Positions 1 to 8,394 are shown, counted from the stretch's first letter. The stretch: DNA of 64,000 nucleotides from DATAEG01 sp963703085 (GCA_963703085.1 OY969789.1:3286001-3350000), one strand, 5' to 3'. The notes: a model not told the origin generated them from the sequence alone. Program-made: numbers and translations.

Positions 1-692
1 ATGTTGGTGCGTCATCCTTCGCGCACAAGGCCGGCCTGCACGCGTCGGCGATCAAGGTGAGCCCGCAGCTGTACAACCATCTCGAGCCGGGAGTGGTGGG
101 CAACAGCCAGCGCATCCTGGTCACCGAGATGGCCGGGCGCGCCTCGGTCGAGCTGAAGAGCCAGGAGCTCGGCGTGGACGTCACCCAACGTCCGGATGTG
201 ACGGCGAAGATCGTCGAGCGGGTGAAGGAGCGGGAAGCCAGCGGCTGGTCCTACGAGGCCGCGGATGCGTCGTTCGCGATCCTGCTGCGCGAAGAGCTGG
301 GCACCGCACCCAAGCCGTTCGAGCTGGAGTCCTACCGGGTGATCGTCGACCGCGGAGACAACGGTTCGGTGATGAGTGAGGCGACGGTGAAGATCCGCGC
401 GGCGGGTGCCCGGGTGATAGCCACCGCGGAGGGCAACGGCCCGGTGAACGCGCTGGACCGCGCGCTGCGCCAAGCGCTCGCCTCCGCCTACCCGGAGCTG
501 GGCGACGTCGAGTTGGTGGACTACAAGGTGCGCATCCTGGCCGGCAAGCACGGCACCGATGCCACTACCCGGGTGCTGGTCGAGACCGCGGACCCGCACA
601 GCTCGTGGACCACGGTGGGGGTGCATCCGAACGTGATCGAGGCGTCCTGGCTGGCATTGGAGGACGCGATCCGCTACAGCCTGCTGACCTGA
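1..692 (+). CDS. cimA: Citramalate synthase / 2-isopropylmalate synthase-like protein, C-terminal part (5' truncated by window)
   Basis: The reading frame is open from base 3, so the start lies upstream of the window. The visible 229 residues begin inside the catalytic domain: FAHKAGLHASAIK is the conserved His-containing segment of the DRE-TIM metallolyase family. They end with a LeuA-type regulatory dimerisation domain (about residues 110-225). The family condenses acetyl-CoA with a 2-keto acid; the citramalate synthase branch uses pyruvate and leads to 2-ketobutyrate and isoleucine. The spacing YEAADASFAILLREELG before the regulatory domain is typical of the CimA/long-LeuA2 group rather than classical LeuA, but the substrate cannot be fixed without the N-terminus. 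The stop is TGA at 690-692, two bases from the converging next gene. Confidence 0.85.
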   Translation, partial: VGASSFAHKAGLHASAIKVSPQLYNHLEPGVVGNSQRILVTEMAGRASVELKSQELGVDVTQRPDVTAKIVERVKEREASGWSYEAADASFAILLREELGTAPKPFELESYRVIVDRGDNGSVMSEATVKIRAAGARVIATAEGNGPVNALDRALRQALASAYPELGDVELVDYKVRILAGKHGTDATTRVLVETADPHSSWTTVGVHPNVIEASWLALEDAIRYSLLT

Positions 693-694
693 AA

Positions 695-1021
695 CTAGGG
701 GTGCGAGCGCACGGCGCAGCCGACGTCGCAGGCTGAGCAGGGCGTGTGCGCCTCGTCGCAACTGGCTGTCCCGGAGCGGTTGATGGCGGCCAGCACCGTC
801 GCATCCAGCTCGCCGTCCTCCCGGGCCTCCAGCGCCTGGGCCACCCGTGCTCGCAGGCCCAGTCCGGCCAGCGCGGCGATCGCGCCGACGACGATGCAGA
901 ACGCGCCGAGCACCTCCAGCGGCCAGACGCCACGGGTGCAGGCCAGGACGCCGATCGCGACCACCAACAGACCGGTGCCGGCCAGCAGGTGACCCATGCG
1001 GCGAGCCGAGGTGAGCGTCAC
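695..1021 (-). CDS. Small membrane protein with Cys-rich tail, unknown function
   Basis: About 108 aa from a GTG at 1021. The frame is open further upstream to 1105, but that would run into the divergent FAH gene, so the shorter start is preferred. Two hydrophobic segments (about residues 10-27 and 31-50) suggest a two-pass membrane protein. A charged stretch follows, then a C-terminal tail with four cysteines in the order C-x7-C-x2-C-x3-C (CDEAHTPCSACDVGC), which could bind a metal or form disulphides. I recognise no family. It converges on the citramalate synthase gene with a 2-nt gap, so the two stops almost touch. Confidence 0.6.
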   Translation of the reverse strand: MTLTSARRMGHLLAGTGLLVVAIGVLACTRGVWPLEVLGAFCIVVGAIAALAGLGLRARVAQALEAREDGELDATVLAAINRSGTASCDEAHTPCSACDVGCAVRSHP

Positions 1022-1074
1022 GCCAACAGTATCCGCGTGATCGGTCGATCCGTCAGCACCGGTAGCCTCGCCTC

Positions 1075-1935
1075 GTGCGTATCGCTCGCTTCGTCCATCC
1101 GGCAACCACTCGTCCCGACGGCACCGCGGTGCCGTCCGCAGTCGCCTGGGGAGTGGTCGAAGGTCCCCAGGATCGCGGGGTTGCCGCGCTGACGGTGGCC
1201 CCGATCGCGGACCACCCGTTCGGGCCGATCACGTTCACCGGCGATCGCTGGGCGCTGGCCGACGTCCGGCTGCTCAGCCCCATCCTGCCGAGCAAGGTGG
1301 TGGCGATCGGCAAGAACTATGCCGATCACGTAGCCGAGATGGCCGCCCGCGCCGGAGAAACGTCAGCCGAGCCGCCCGAGGCTCCGATCATCTTCCTCAA
1401 GCCCTCCACGTCGGTGATCGGCGACGGTGACGTGATCCGGCTGCCGGCGGATTCGACCGAAGTGGAGCACGAGGCCGAGCTGGCCATTGTGATCGGCCAG
1501 CCGGCGAAGGATGTACCGGCCGAGCGCGCGGCTGAGGTCATCCTCGGTTTCACCTGCGGCAACGACGTGACCGCCCGCGACCAGCAACGTGCGGACGGGC
1601 AGTGGATGCGTGCGAAGGGGCACGATTCGTTCTGCCCGATTGGTCCGTGGATCGAGACGGTGGTTGACCCGACCGACCTGCGGATCACCGCATCGGTGAA
1701 TGGCGAGCTGCGTCAGGACGGTCGGACCAGTCAACTCATCCACCGCATCCCGGAGCTCATCGCGTTCATGTCGCAGGTGATGACCTTGCTGCCCGGCGAC
1801 GTCATCCTCACCGGAACGCCGTCCGGTGTCGGACCGATCAAGGACGGCGACACGGTGACCGTCGAGATCGAAGGGATCGGTGCGCTGACCAACACGGTGC
1901 GGTCGAAAGAGTCGCTCGCGACGGCAGGAGCATGA
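1075..1935 (+). CDS. Fumarylacetoacetate hydrolase (FAH) family protein
   Basis: 286 aa from a GTG start. The C-terminal FAH fold is clear: IGKNYADHV near residue 80, the metal-ligand E-x-E in VEHEAELAIVIG near 130, GNDVTARDQQ with the third acidic ligand near 163, and the ending LLPGDVILTGTPSGVGP. The family hydrolyses or isomerises C-C bonds in acylpyruvates and 2-keto acids with Mg2+ or Mn2+. Actinobacterial versions next to gltX are usually annotated as 2-hydroxyhepta-2,4-diene-1,7-dioate isomerase or acylpyruvase; the substrate is not deducible here. The stop overlaps the gltX start (ATGA at 1932-1935), so the two are probably co-translated. Confidence 0.85.
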   Translation: MRIARFVHPATTRPDGTAVPSAVAWGVVEGPQDRGVAALTVAPIADHPFGPITFTGDRWALADVRLLSPILPSKVVAIGKNYADHVAEMAARAGETSAEPPEAPIIFLKPSTSVIGDGDVIRLPADSTEVEHEAELAIVIGQPAKDVPAERAAEVILGFTCGNDVTARDQQRADGQWMRAKGHDSFCPIGPWIETVVDPTDLRITASVNGELRQDGRTSQLIHRIPELIAFMSQVMTLLPGDVILTGTPSGVGPIKDGDTVTVEIEGIGALTNTVRSKESLATAGA

Positions 1936-3404
1936 CTGGCGAGGTCGGCGCGATGAGCACCAGGGTGCGGTTTTGTCCGTCGCCGACTGGTGATTTGCAT
2001 CTGGGCAACATCCGCACCGCGCTGTTCAACTGGGCCTGGGCGCGGCACGTCGGCGGCACGTTCGTCTTCCGGGTCGAGGACACCGACGCGGCGCGCGACT
2101 CGCAGCAGTCGTATGACCAGTTGCTCGCCGACCTGCGCTGGCTCGGCTTCGACTGGGACGAAGGCCCCGTCGTCGGCGGTCCCTATGCCCCGTACCGGCA
2201 AAGCGAACGGCGTGACATCTACGCCGACGTGGTGCGTCGGCTGCACGAGGCGGGCCACCTCTACGAGTCCTTCTCCACGCCCGAGGAGACCGAGGCCCGG
2301 CACCGTGCGGCGGGCCGTGATCCGAAGCTGGGTTACGACGGCTACGACCGCGACCTGACCGAACAGCAGAAGGCGGCGTTCCGCGCCGAGGGGCGCGACG
2401 CGGTGCTGCGCATGCGGATGCCGCAGGAGGACATCGGATGGATCGACGTCATCCGCGGCGAGGTGAACTTTGCGGCCGGCAGCGTGCCGGACTTCGTGGT
2501 GGTGCGCGGCAACGGCGAACCGCTGTACACGCTGGTGAATCCGGTCGACGACGCGATGATGCGCATCACCCATGTGCTGCGCGGCGAGGATCTGCTGCCC
2601 AGCACACCGCGGCAGATCGTGCTGTACCGGGCGCTCATCGACATCGGCGTGACCGACTTCGTCCCGGAGTTCGGCCACCTGCCGTTCGTGATGGGCGAGG
2701 GCAACAAGAAGCTGTCGAAGCGGGCCCCGGAGAACTCGCTGAAGCACTTCCGGGATGCTGGGTACCTGCCGGAGGGATTGATCAACTACCTGGCGTTGCT
2801 GGGTTGGTCGATCGCCGACGACCACGACATCTTCTCTCCGGAGGAGATGGTCGCGGCGTTCGACATCGCTGACGTGAACGCGAACCCGGCGCGCTTCGAT
2901 CCGAAGAAGTGTGAGGTCATCAACGCGACGCACATCCGGATGCTCGAGCCGGCCGAGTTCGCGCAACGCCTGGTGGACTTCATCGAAACGACGACGCCCC
3001 TGCCGGACGCCGCGCGCAACGTCGTCGTGCAGGCCGCGCCGCTGGTGCAGGAGCGCACCCAGACGCTTGCCGAGGGCGAGCAGATGCTGCAGTTCCTGCT
3101 CGTCGCCGACGCGGAGTTCGGTGTCGACGAGCAGGCAGCGGCGAAGCAGCTGGGGGAGTCGGGGCAGCAGGTGCTCGCGGCCGCGATACCGGCGCTGGAC
3201 GCCACCACCGAGTGGACCGCGGAGTCGATCGAGCATGCGCTGCGGGCCGCGCTCGTCGACGGCCTGCAACTCAAGCCGCGCAACGCGTTCGGGCCGATCC
3301 GCGTAGCCGTTACCGGCAGCACGGTGTCGCCGCCGTTGTTCGAGTCGATGCAATTGCTCGGCCGGGATCGCTCGATGGCGCGCTTGCGGGCCGCGCAACA
3401 CTGA
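1932..3404 (+). CDS. gltX: Glutamyl-tRNA synthetase
   Basis: 490 aa class I aminoacyl-tRNA synthetase that charges tRNA-Glu. It may also misacylate tRNA-Gln in organisms using the GatCAB amidotransferase route. The HIGH-type motif is HLGN in PSPTGDLHLGNIRTAL (about residues 14-29), and the KMSKS-type loop is KKLSKRA near 258. The four-helix anticodon-binding domain makes up the C-terminal third. The first ATG overlaps the upstream stop; a second ATG at 1953, seven codons in and behind GCGAGG, is an equally good start. Two tRNA genes, Gln and Glu, lie about 1 kb downstream, which fits its function. Confidence 0.95.
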   Translation: MTGEVGAMSTRVRFCPSPTGDLHLGNIRTALFNWAWARHVGGTFVFRVEDTDAARDSQQSYDQLLADLRWLGFDWDEGPVVGGPYAPYRQSERRDIYADVVRRLHEAGHLYESFSTPEETEARHRAAGRDPKLGYDGYDRDLTEQQKAAFRAEGRDAVLRMRMPQEDIGWIDVIRGEVNFAAGSVPDFVVVRGNGEPLYTLVNPVDDAMMRITHVLRGEDLLPSTPRQIVLYRALIDIGVTDFVPEFGHLPFVMGEGNKKLSKRAPENSLKHFRDAGYLPEGLINYLALLGWSIADDHDIFSPEEMVAAFDIADVNANPARFDPKKCEVINATHIRMLEPAEFAQRLVDFIETTTPLPDAARNVVVQAAPLVQERTQTLAEGEQMLQFLLVADAEFGVDEQAAAKQLGESGQQVLAAAIPALDATTEWTAESIEHALRAALVDGLQLKPRNAFGPIRVAVTGSTVSPPLFESMQLLGRDRSMARLRAAQH

Positions 3405-3408
3405 CGGT

Positions 3409-4134
3409 GTGGTCTTGATGGACCTGCGTGCGGTCTTCTTCGATGTCGATGACACGCTCGTTGACTTCGACGCCGCTGCCCGGCGGAGCTTCGCTGCTGT
3501 CCTTGGTACGGATGTCGCCTACGCCGACTGGGTCGCCCTCTCGGCCAGCCACTACCCGCGATTCACCAGTGGTGAGTTGTCCTTCGCCGACATGCGCGAC
3601 GAGCGGATGATGGCGTTTCTGGCCGCCCTGAACCGTCCGTCCGACAGGGTCACCGCGGCCGGGATCGAGGCGCGCCGGATGGCGGCCATCGAAGCCAGCT
3701 ACACATTGTTCGACGACGTCCCGCCGTGCCTGGCGGACGTGCGGCGCAGGGCGCTGCCGATCGGGCTCATCACGAATAACGAAGGCGCTCACCAGCGTCG
3801 CAAGATCGCCGCGACCGGGCTGCAGCCACTGATCGACGAGGCGATCATCTCCGGGGAGGTCGGCGTGGCCAAGCCCGATCGGGCCATCTTCGACCTTGCC
3901 TGCGAGCGGCTCGGCGTGTTGCCGGAGAACGCGGTGCATGTCGGCGACCGGTTGTTCGACGACGTGCAAGGCGCGACCCAAGCCGGACTGCATGCGGTGT
4001 GGCTGGCGCGCCCCGCTGCGGTGACCGACGAGGAGGCACGCGCCGGGGCTGCCGAGTTCGAGGTCCCGATGATTCGCTCATTGGATGAGTTGGGCGATGT
4101 CCTGGACCGGCTGGACGCGTCCCGCCGGCGCTAG
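3409..4134 (+). CDS. HAD-superfamily hydrolase (YjjG/Dha-type)
   Basis: 241 aa. Motif I is FFDVDDTLVD (residues 10-19), with the nucleophile and acid/base aspartates. Motif II is LITNNEG near 118, motif III is the lysine in VGVAKPDRAIF near 148, and motif IV is VGDRLFDDVQGA near 182. The cap is a helical C1 type between motifs I and II. The family dephosphorylates small metabolites such as nucleotides or sugar phosphates; the specificity is unknown. It starts five bases after gltX (GTG at 3409, or ATG at 3418 giving MDLRAVF) and is probably in the same transcript. Confidence 0.85.
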   Translation: MVLMDLRAVFFDVDDTLVDFDAAARRSFAAVLGTDVAYADWVALSASHYPRFTSGELSFADMRDERMMAFLAALNRPSDRVTAAGIEARRMAAIEASYTLFDDVPPCLADVRRRALPIGLITNNEGAHQRRKIAATGLQPLIDEAIISGEVGVAKPDRAIFDLACERLGVLPENAVHVGDRLFDDVQGATQAGLHAVWLARPAAVTDEEARAGAAEFEVPMIRSLDELGDVLDRLDASRRR

Positions 4135-4317
4135 GACTGGGCCGGTGGGGTTAACCGAGCGTGGGCGGTCGGGGTGACGCAGGTGGGGCGGATGCGCGCG
4201 GACTGAGCTCGGAAGTGAGAGGCGGCAGGCCGCGCCGACCGTAGGTTTGGACCGCCCTGCACCGTCCGGTAGAGTCCACGTTCGGCCCGTTGGCGGCGAA
4301 ACCGGCACCGGCTGTAG

Positions 4318-4389
4318 TGGGGTATGGGGTAATTGGCAGCCCAACTGATTCTGGTTCAGTTAGTCTAGGTTCGAGTCCTGGTACCCCAG
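4318..4389 (+). tRNA. tRNA-Gln (CTG anticodon)
   Basis: 72 nt cloverleaf. The acceptor arms TGGGGTA (4318-4324) and TACCCCA (4382-4388) pair fully. The anticodon stem ACTGA/TCAGT encloses loop TTCTGGT with anticodon CTG at 4351-4353. The T arm is CTAGG-TTCGAGT-CCTGG. The discriminator is G and no CCA is encoded. It lies close to gltX and tRNA-Glu, as in other actinobacteria. Confidence 0.95.
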
Positions 4390-4443
4390 CGGAGCGCGGC
4401 ATTTAGCCACGTGCCAGCAGCACCCAGATCGTCTTTTCCCTAG

Positions 4444-4519
4444 GGCCCCGTCGTCTAGCGGCCTAGGACACCGCCCTCTCAAGGCGGCGGCGCCGGTTCG
4501 AATCCGGTCGGGGCTACCA
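4444..4519 (+). tRNA. tRNA-Glu (CTC anticodon), CCA encoded
   Basis: 76 nt including an encoded CCA at 4517-4519. The acceptor stem GGCCCCG/CGGGGCT has one G-T wobble at the end. The anticodon stem CCGCC/GGCGG has loop CTCTCAA with anticodon CTC at 4478-4480. The T arm is GCCGG-TTCGAAT-CCGGT. Part of this gene (4449-4496) is repeated with three mismatches at 5766-5813, which makes it a likely integration site (see findings). Confidence 0.95.
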
Positions 4520-4597
4520 GCTCAGACGTTCCCGATCTCGGGGTCGGACTCATCTTCGGGCCGTCCGGCAGTACGCCGGCAGGGCTTGGGCAACCGA

Positions 4598-4933
4598 TTA
4601 GTAGCGCTGCTGGTCAACGGCACGGTTACTCACCACCCACGGCACGTCGTCCTGGCCGATGTCGTGGTGTCGTGCGCCCAACCCCAGCAGCCGCTCGACC
4701 TCCTCGACCTGGCGAGCTCCGCCCGAGAGATCCAGATGGAGCCGCGGCGGCTCGATCGGCGGCTCGGAGACGCGCTGGAAGCACTGGTCGAGCACCGGCC
4801 CGCCATCGATGGTGAGCCGCGTCTCGAAGCCATCAGGCTCGTCGCTCAGCCGCTCGCCGCCGCTCGCCGCCTCCCAGAACCGGCCCAGCCGCTGCGGCTC
4901 GACGGCGTCGATTACGAGGTTCTCCAGATACAT
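4598..4933 (-). pseudogene. Truncated VOC/glyoxalase-like protein
   Basis: 111 codons. The first roughly 98 residues are a clear N-terminal half of a two-domain actinobacterial VOC (glyoxalase/bleomycin-resistance-like) protein: MYLENLVIDA, RLGRFWEAA and PRLHLDLSGG. Family members continue after DVPWVV with a segment like LADPEGNEFCVL and a second VOC module. Here the sequence leaves homology right after PWVV (about 4640), adds ten unrelated residues and stops. The second module is absent before tRNA-Glu. I read this as a deletion remnant at the edge of an integrated segment, not a functional enzyme, although expression of the short form cannot be excluded. Confidence 0.7.
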
Positions 4934-4996
4934 GAACCCGCCGTACCCAGCAGATGGCCGACTCCAGCGAACGTCGCACTCGACGAGCGCGGTGCG

Positions 4997-5587
4997 TCAG
5001 GTCGCAGATCCGCGCGCTGACGGGGGCTTGGTCGAATGAATCGCTGCGATAGAGGCATGACGGCGGGCAGCCGTTGCCTCGTCAGGTCGCGACTCGACCG
5101 TCAGATCGCGCTGGTACCAGGTACCCGGCTTGCCGCCCAGTTCTTCCGGTTCTGCTGGACCGACGGGGACGAAGCCGGCCTTGATCAGGACTCTCTGCGA
5201 GGCTGCGTTGCTGCGCGCCGTGCCCGCCCGGAGCGTGTGCACGCAGTGCCGAGTGGCGGCCAGGTGGCACAGGGCTCGCACGGTCGCGGTTGCCACGCCT
5301 TGCCCGCACATGTGCTGGGCAACCCGAAAGCCAAGTTCGGCAACGCCGGCCGGGCCGAACTCCAGGTTGAAACGGCCAACTACCGACGCGTCATCGTCGA
5401 CAAGCAGGTAGAAGGCGCCGATGCCTGCCTCCTGGTCGGCCACCAGCTCGTTGAGATGTTCGGTGAGGTGCTCGAGGTACGCGTCGCCACGGTCGGGGAC
5501 CGACCTAGCGAAGAACGCTCGATTGGCCAGCTCGAACGCCATCACCGCGGATTCGTGGTCCGGTCGAAGAGGCTGCAGCTCAGGCAC
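4997..5587 (-). CDS. GNAT-family N-acetyltransferase (RimJ/RimL-like)
   Basis: 196 aa from a GTG. The acetyl-CoA fold is visible: FYLLVDDDASVVGRFNL (strand pair, about residues 60-75), VAELGFRVAQHMCGQGVAT with the Q/R-x-x-G-x-G/A type pyrophosphate loop (about 83-100), and RSNAASQRVLIKAGF (about 124-138), the RimJ/L hallmark for residues contacting CoA. The family acetylates protein N-termini or small amines; the substrate is unknown. The extra C-terminal tail after about residue 170 is low-complexity. The gene lies between tRNA-Glu and its partial duplicate and is probably cargo of that segment. Confidence 0.8.
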   Translation of the reverse strand: MPELQPLRPDHESAVMAFELANRAFFARSVPDRGDAYLEHLTEHLNELVADQEAGIGAFYLLVDDDASVVGRFNLEFGPAGVAELGFRVAQHMCGQGVATATVRALCHLAATRHCVHTLRAGTARSNAASQRVLIKAGFVPVGPAEPEELGGKPGTWYQRDLTVESRPDEATAARRHASIAAIHSTKPPSARGSAT

Positions 5588-5765
5588 TGCTTGACGCTAT
5601 CAGCGGGCCTGAGCGCCTATTCCGCAGTCCGCTCATCGACAGAGGCGGTGCGTCGGACACGCCCTACAGATCGATCTGCGCAAGGTGAGAGCGCGATGGA
5701 CCTGCTCGGTATCGACGGGTCGCGGGCGGATGGCGGGAGCCGCCGGTCCGGTGATGCTCGGGATC

Positions 5766-5813
5766 CGCCGTCTAGCGGCCTAGGACACCGCGCTCTCAAG
5801 GCGGCGGCACCGG
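5766..5813 (+). repeat. Degenerate partial duplicate of tRNA-Glu (candidate att scar)
   Basis: 48 bases match tRNA-Glu positions 4449-4496 with three mismatches (at 4451, 4475 and 4492). The change at 4475/5792 puts a G opposite G in the anticodon stem. The acceptor arm and the 3' half of the T arm are missing, so this is not a functional tRNA. It is in the same orientation as tRNA-Glu, 1,317 bp away. Direct repeats of a tRNA part flanking a few cargo genes are the usual footprint of integrase-mediated insertion; no integrase is present here. Confidence 0.8.
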
Positions 5814-5830
5814 GCCGCCGGCTGACAGCG

Positions 5831-6652
5831 CTACGGGCCGACCTCGAAGGCTGCAGCTAACGGCTCGAGTCCTGAGATCAGCTCGTCGAGTTCGTCTGCA
5901 CTGAGAACCTCGTACGCGGGCGAAGCCAAGTCGTCAGTGAGCGCCTCAATCCGCTCGCTGGTCGCCCGGCCGGCGTCGGTGAACGAGTCGGTGGCGTCTA
6001 GCAGGCCGCGTCGTCGGAGCCCGTCGAGGACAGCGGCCAGTTGCTCAGCTGGCAGATGGTGGAGCCGGCCGAACTCCGCCGGTCGCATCCCCTGAGAGAG
6101 CGCGAACAGAACGTGCGCCTCGGTGCCGCCGACACCGTTGACGCCAAGTGCGATGTTGTGGCCGTCGCCGCGGTGTTCGCGCAACAGAGTGGTCGCGTGC
6201 CAGAGCCGAGTCACCGGGTCCGCAGGCAGGTCAAGTGCCCGGAGCGCTGCATAGAGCACGCGGCCTTCGGTCGGTGCGCTGACAGCTGCCCGAGTCGCCA
6301 GATCGACAGTCCGCGCGAGGCCGGGCGCGTCCGCGAGTTCCCCGATCGTGCGCCTTATCGCCGCGGCGCTGCTCCGCGCACGAATTGCGATCGCCTCTTG
6401 CGGGGTGACTTTCCCCCACACCCATGGGATGTGTCGCGCTACCTCACCATCGGCGAAGCTGTAGAAAACAGCGTGCACGACCTCAGGCGGCACGAGCCCC
6501 AGCGGCGCGGCCCGGCCCGCGAAGTACCCGTCCCAAACGTTGCGCATGCCATGTTCTGAAAACGTCTCGAGCACGGAGTTCCCGAAGGAGACAGCGGCGA
6601 TCGGCTCAACCAGCTCGAACATGCGGTGAATCTTCGCCCGTGGATGCGGCAT
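5831..6652 (-). CDS. SCO6745-like family protein
   Basis: 273 aa. The N-terminal pattern AKIHRMFELVEPIAAVSF, then WDGYFAGRAAPLG (about residues 40-52) and a largely helical body ending in a winged-helix-like segment (RRRGLLDATDSFTDAGRATSERIE), is that of the actinobacterial SCO6745 family, also called SalK-like in salinipostin/ansamycin contexts. The biochemical role of the family is not established. The C-terminal part resembles a degenerate MarR-like fold. It reads away from the PhyH/HAD pair and stands alone. Confidence 0.7.
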   Translation of the reverse strand: MPHPRAKIHRMFELVEPIAAVSFGNSVLETFSEHGMRNVWDGYFAGRAAPLGLVPPEVVHAVFYSFADGEVARHIPWVWGKVTPQEAIAIRARSSAAAIRRTIGELADAPGLARTVDLATRAAVSAPTEGRVLYAALRALDLPADPVTRLWHATTLLREHRGDGHNIALGVNGVGGTEAHVLFALSQGMRPAEFGRLHHLPAEQLAAVLDGLRRRGLLDATDSFTDAGRATSERIEALTDDLASPAYEVLSADELDELISGLEPLAAAFEVGP

Positions 6653-6850
6653 AGCAGGTCGGCTCTCCCGATGTCTGCGCGGACGGTTAGCCGGCGGCGA
6701 CTCACCGATGCGTCGATCACAGTAAACCCGCGCTCAGTCCGTCGGGCCTACCGCTTCAACCCGACCGAGCGTCGCAAGGGGAAGACAATCATCCTCGTTC
6801 GTCCGTGAGGATCGGCGACGGCGATCGGGCCTTCCGCGGCACCAGTGCTG

Positions 6851-7540
6851 TTAGTCGTCCTCGCGCGCCGGGGGACTCAGCGAAGCGATCGCGCACACGA
6901 TCTCGCCGAACGTGGCGACGAAAGCGTCGACGTGGTGGTCGGCGAAGTCCTCCGGGCGACGCAGCCCACTTTCCAAGTTCGCGATGAACCGCACACCTGC
7001 GCCGTTGGCAGCCTGCGCATCGGTCGGCGAGTCGCCGACGTAGACGCAGTGCGCCGGCGCCAGCCCGGTGTGTGCGAGCAGCTCGTCGAACGCCCTGGGA
7101 TCCGGCTTGGGGTGCGCGGTGTTGCCGGCGTGGTAGATCGCGGTGATCCGGGCGGCGAGCGCGTGGTCCGGTAGCAGGAAGTGCTCGACTTCGGTGCGGG
7201 TGCGCGAGGTCAGGATCATGATCTGCAAGCCGGCTCGGCGCAGGTCGTCGAGTGCGGCCAGGTTCGCTTCGCTGACGACGTCCAAGCGGCCGTCGCGGAT
7301 GTATCGACTCATCAACGGCTGGTAGGTCGACACGAAGTCGTCGAGATTGATCCCAGGTGACCTGATGAGCATCGCATCGAGCAGCGGCTGCCCCCACGTC
7401 GCGTGGTGGATTGTCCGCTCCATGGGAGGACGCCCGATGGCACCGAGCACCTCGTTCTCCAGCGCGAAGCAGGCTGCCTCGGTGAGCACGAGCGTGTCGT
7501 CGATGTCGAGCACCACCGCTCGGATCGCCGATCGAGTCAT
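6851..7540 (-). CDS. HAD-superfamily hydrolase, phosphatase type
   Basis: 229 aa. Motif I is VLDIDDTLVLTE (residues 10-21) with both catalytic aspartates. Motif II is ILTSRTR near 110, motif III is HPKPDPRAF near 145 and motif IV is VYVGDSPTDAQAA near 168. The helical cap places it near phosphoglycolate phosphatase-like enzymes. Its ATG overlaps the stop of the upstream PhyH-like gene (ATGA, 7537-7540), so the two are translationally coupled and may act in one pathway, for example on a phosphorylated natural-product intermediate. That link is inference. Confidence 0.85.
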   Translation of the reverse strand: MTRSAIRAVVLDIDDTLVLTEAACFALENEVLGAIGRPPMERTIHHATWGQPLLDAMLIRSPGINLDDFVSTYQPLMSRYIRDGRLDVVSEANLAALDDLRRAGLQIMILTSRTRTEVEHFLLPDHALAARITAIYHAGNTAHPKPDPRAFDELLAHTGLAPAHCVYVGDSPTDAQAANGAGVRFIANLESGLRRPEDFADHHVDAFVATFGEIVCAIASLSPPAREDD

Positions 7541-8394
7541 GCTGGCGACGCGACGGTGAACGACGTGGGTGCGTGGCGGTTCACGGTCAGGTCGACGCGA
7601 GGACCGTCGTAGCTCGGGAGCAGCCCGCGGATCGCCGCGTCGTCCGGCGTTTCGGTGTCCGTGGGAAGCGCGGGGTGCTGGATCAGGTGTCCGCGGACTT
7701 CCGCCGGTAGTTCCGACCAGTGCGGGGCGAAGGTCAGCAGGACGCAGTCCCGCCGCCGCGGTGAGCTATTCGGATGCGTGCCGTGCAGCAGCCTGTAGTC
7801 GGTGACAACGGCGTCTCCCGCTGACACTGCCAAGGTGACCTGGCGTGCATGGTCGGTCATGGCCGGGTGGTCGAAGTCGAGTGCGGTCGCCTCGTCGCTA
7901 TGGGCCTGTGGCAGCAGCCCGTGCAGGTCGACGTTGCCGTGGTGCGAACCCGGGATCACCCGCAAGGCGCCGCTGGTCACCGACGTGTCCGATAGATAGC
8001 ACAGCAAGGCCACTTGGGTGGGTTCGCGAGACAGGCTGATCGGATGGTCCCAGGCCCACCAGTCCTGGTGCCACCACAACGGCGGACTGTCGGGATCTTT
8101 GACGCTCACATATCCGGAGATCCACCGCAGATCGCGTGCGCCCACCGCAGCAGCGACCCGGGGAGCGGCGATCACAGCGACCTCGGCCAACGGGTCGCAC
8201 CAGCGCAGCGGAACGAGCGTGTTGTGCGGACGCTCGCAGGAGACCTCACTAGGCGCTGCAACAACCGCGTCAGCGTCGCGCCGAGCCGATGCCAAGGACT
8301 TTTCGGCCAGCAAGCCGGGCAGCACGGCGTAGCCGGAGCTCAGGAAATCGTCGGCCGATGGCGCCCGCAGCCCGGTTTCAGAGAGAGCGGTCAT
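7537..8394 (-). CDS. Phytanoyl-CoA dioxygenase (PhyH) family Fe(II)/2-oxoglutarate oxygenase
   Basis: 285 aa from the ATG at 8394; the frame is open upstream to 8982 but that part has no homology. The iron facial triad is visible as H-x-D in LWWHQDWWAW (about residue 106) and the distal His in DYRLLHGTHPNSS (about 198), followed by RRRDCVLLTF with the Arg expected to bind 2-oxoglutarate. N-terminal FLSSGYAVLPGLL is typical of PhyH proteins. The family hydroxylates unactivated carbons in lipids and natural products; the substrate is unknown. It is coupled by ATGA to the HAD phosphatase. Confidence 0.85.
   Translation of the reverse strand: MTALSETGLRAPSADDFLSSGYAVLPGLLAEKSLASARRDADAVVAAPSEVSCERPHNTLVPLRWCDPLAEVAVIAAPRVAAAVGARDLRWISGYVSVKDPDSPPLWWHQDWWAWDHPISLSREPTQVALLCYLSDTSVTSGALRVIPGSHHGNVDLHGLLPQAHSDEATALDFDHPAMTDHARQVTLAVSAGDAVVTDYRLLHGTHPNSSPRRRDCVLLTFAPHWSELPAEVRGHLIQHPALPTDTETPDDAAIRGLLPSYDGPRVDLTVNRHAPTSFTVASPA

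Noticed and set aside
1731..3455. 574-codon minus-strand open frame over gltX
   Set aside because: Shadow of gltX; composition is His/Arg-rich nonsense typical of antisense frames.
5766..5813. A second functional tRNA-Glu
   Set aside because: Acceptor arms and the 3' T-arm half are missing and the anticodon stem has a G-G mismatch.
4997..5860. Plus-strand 274-codon frame at 5036-5860
   Set aside because: Mostly antisense to the GNAT gene and crosses the tRNA-Glu remnant.
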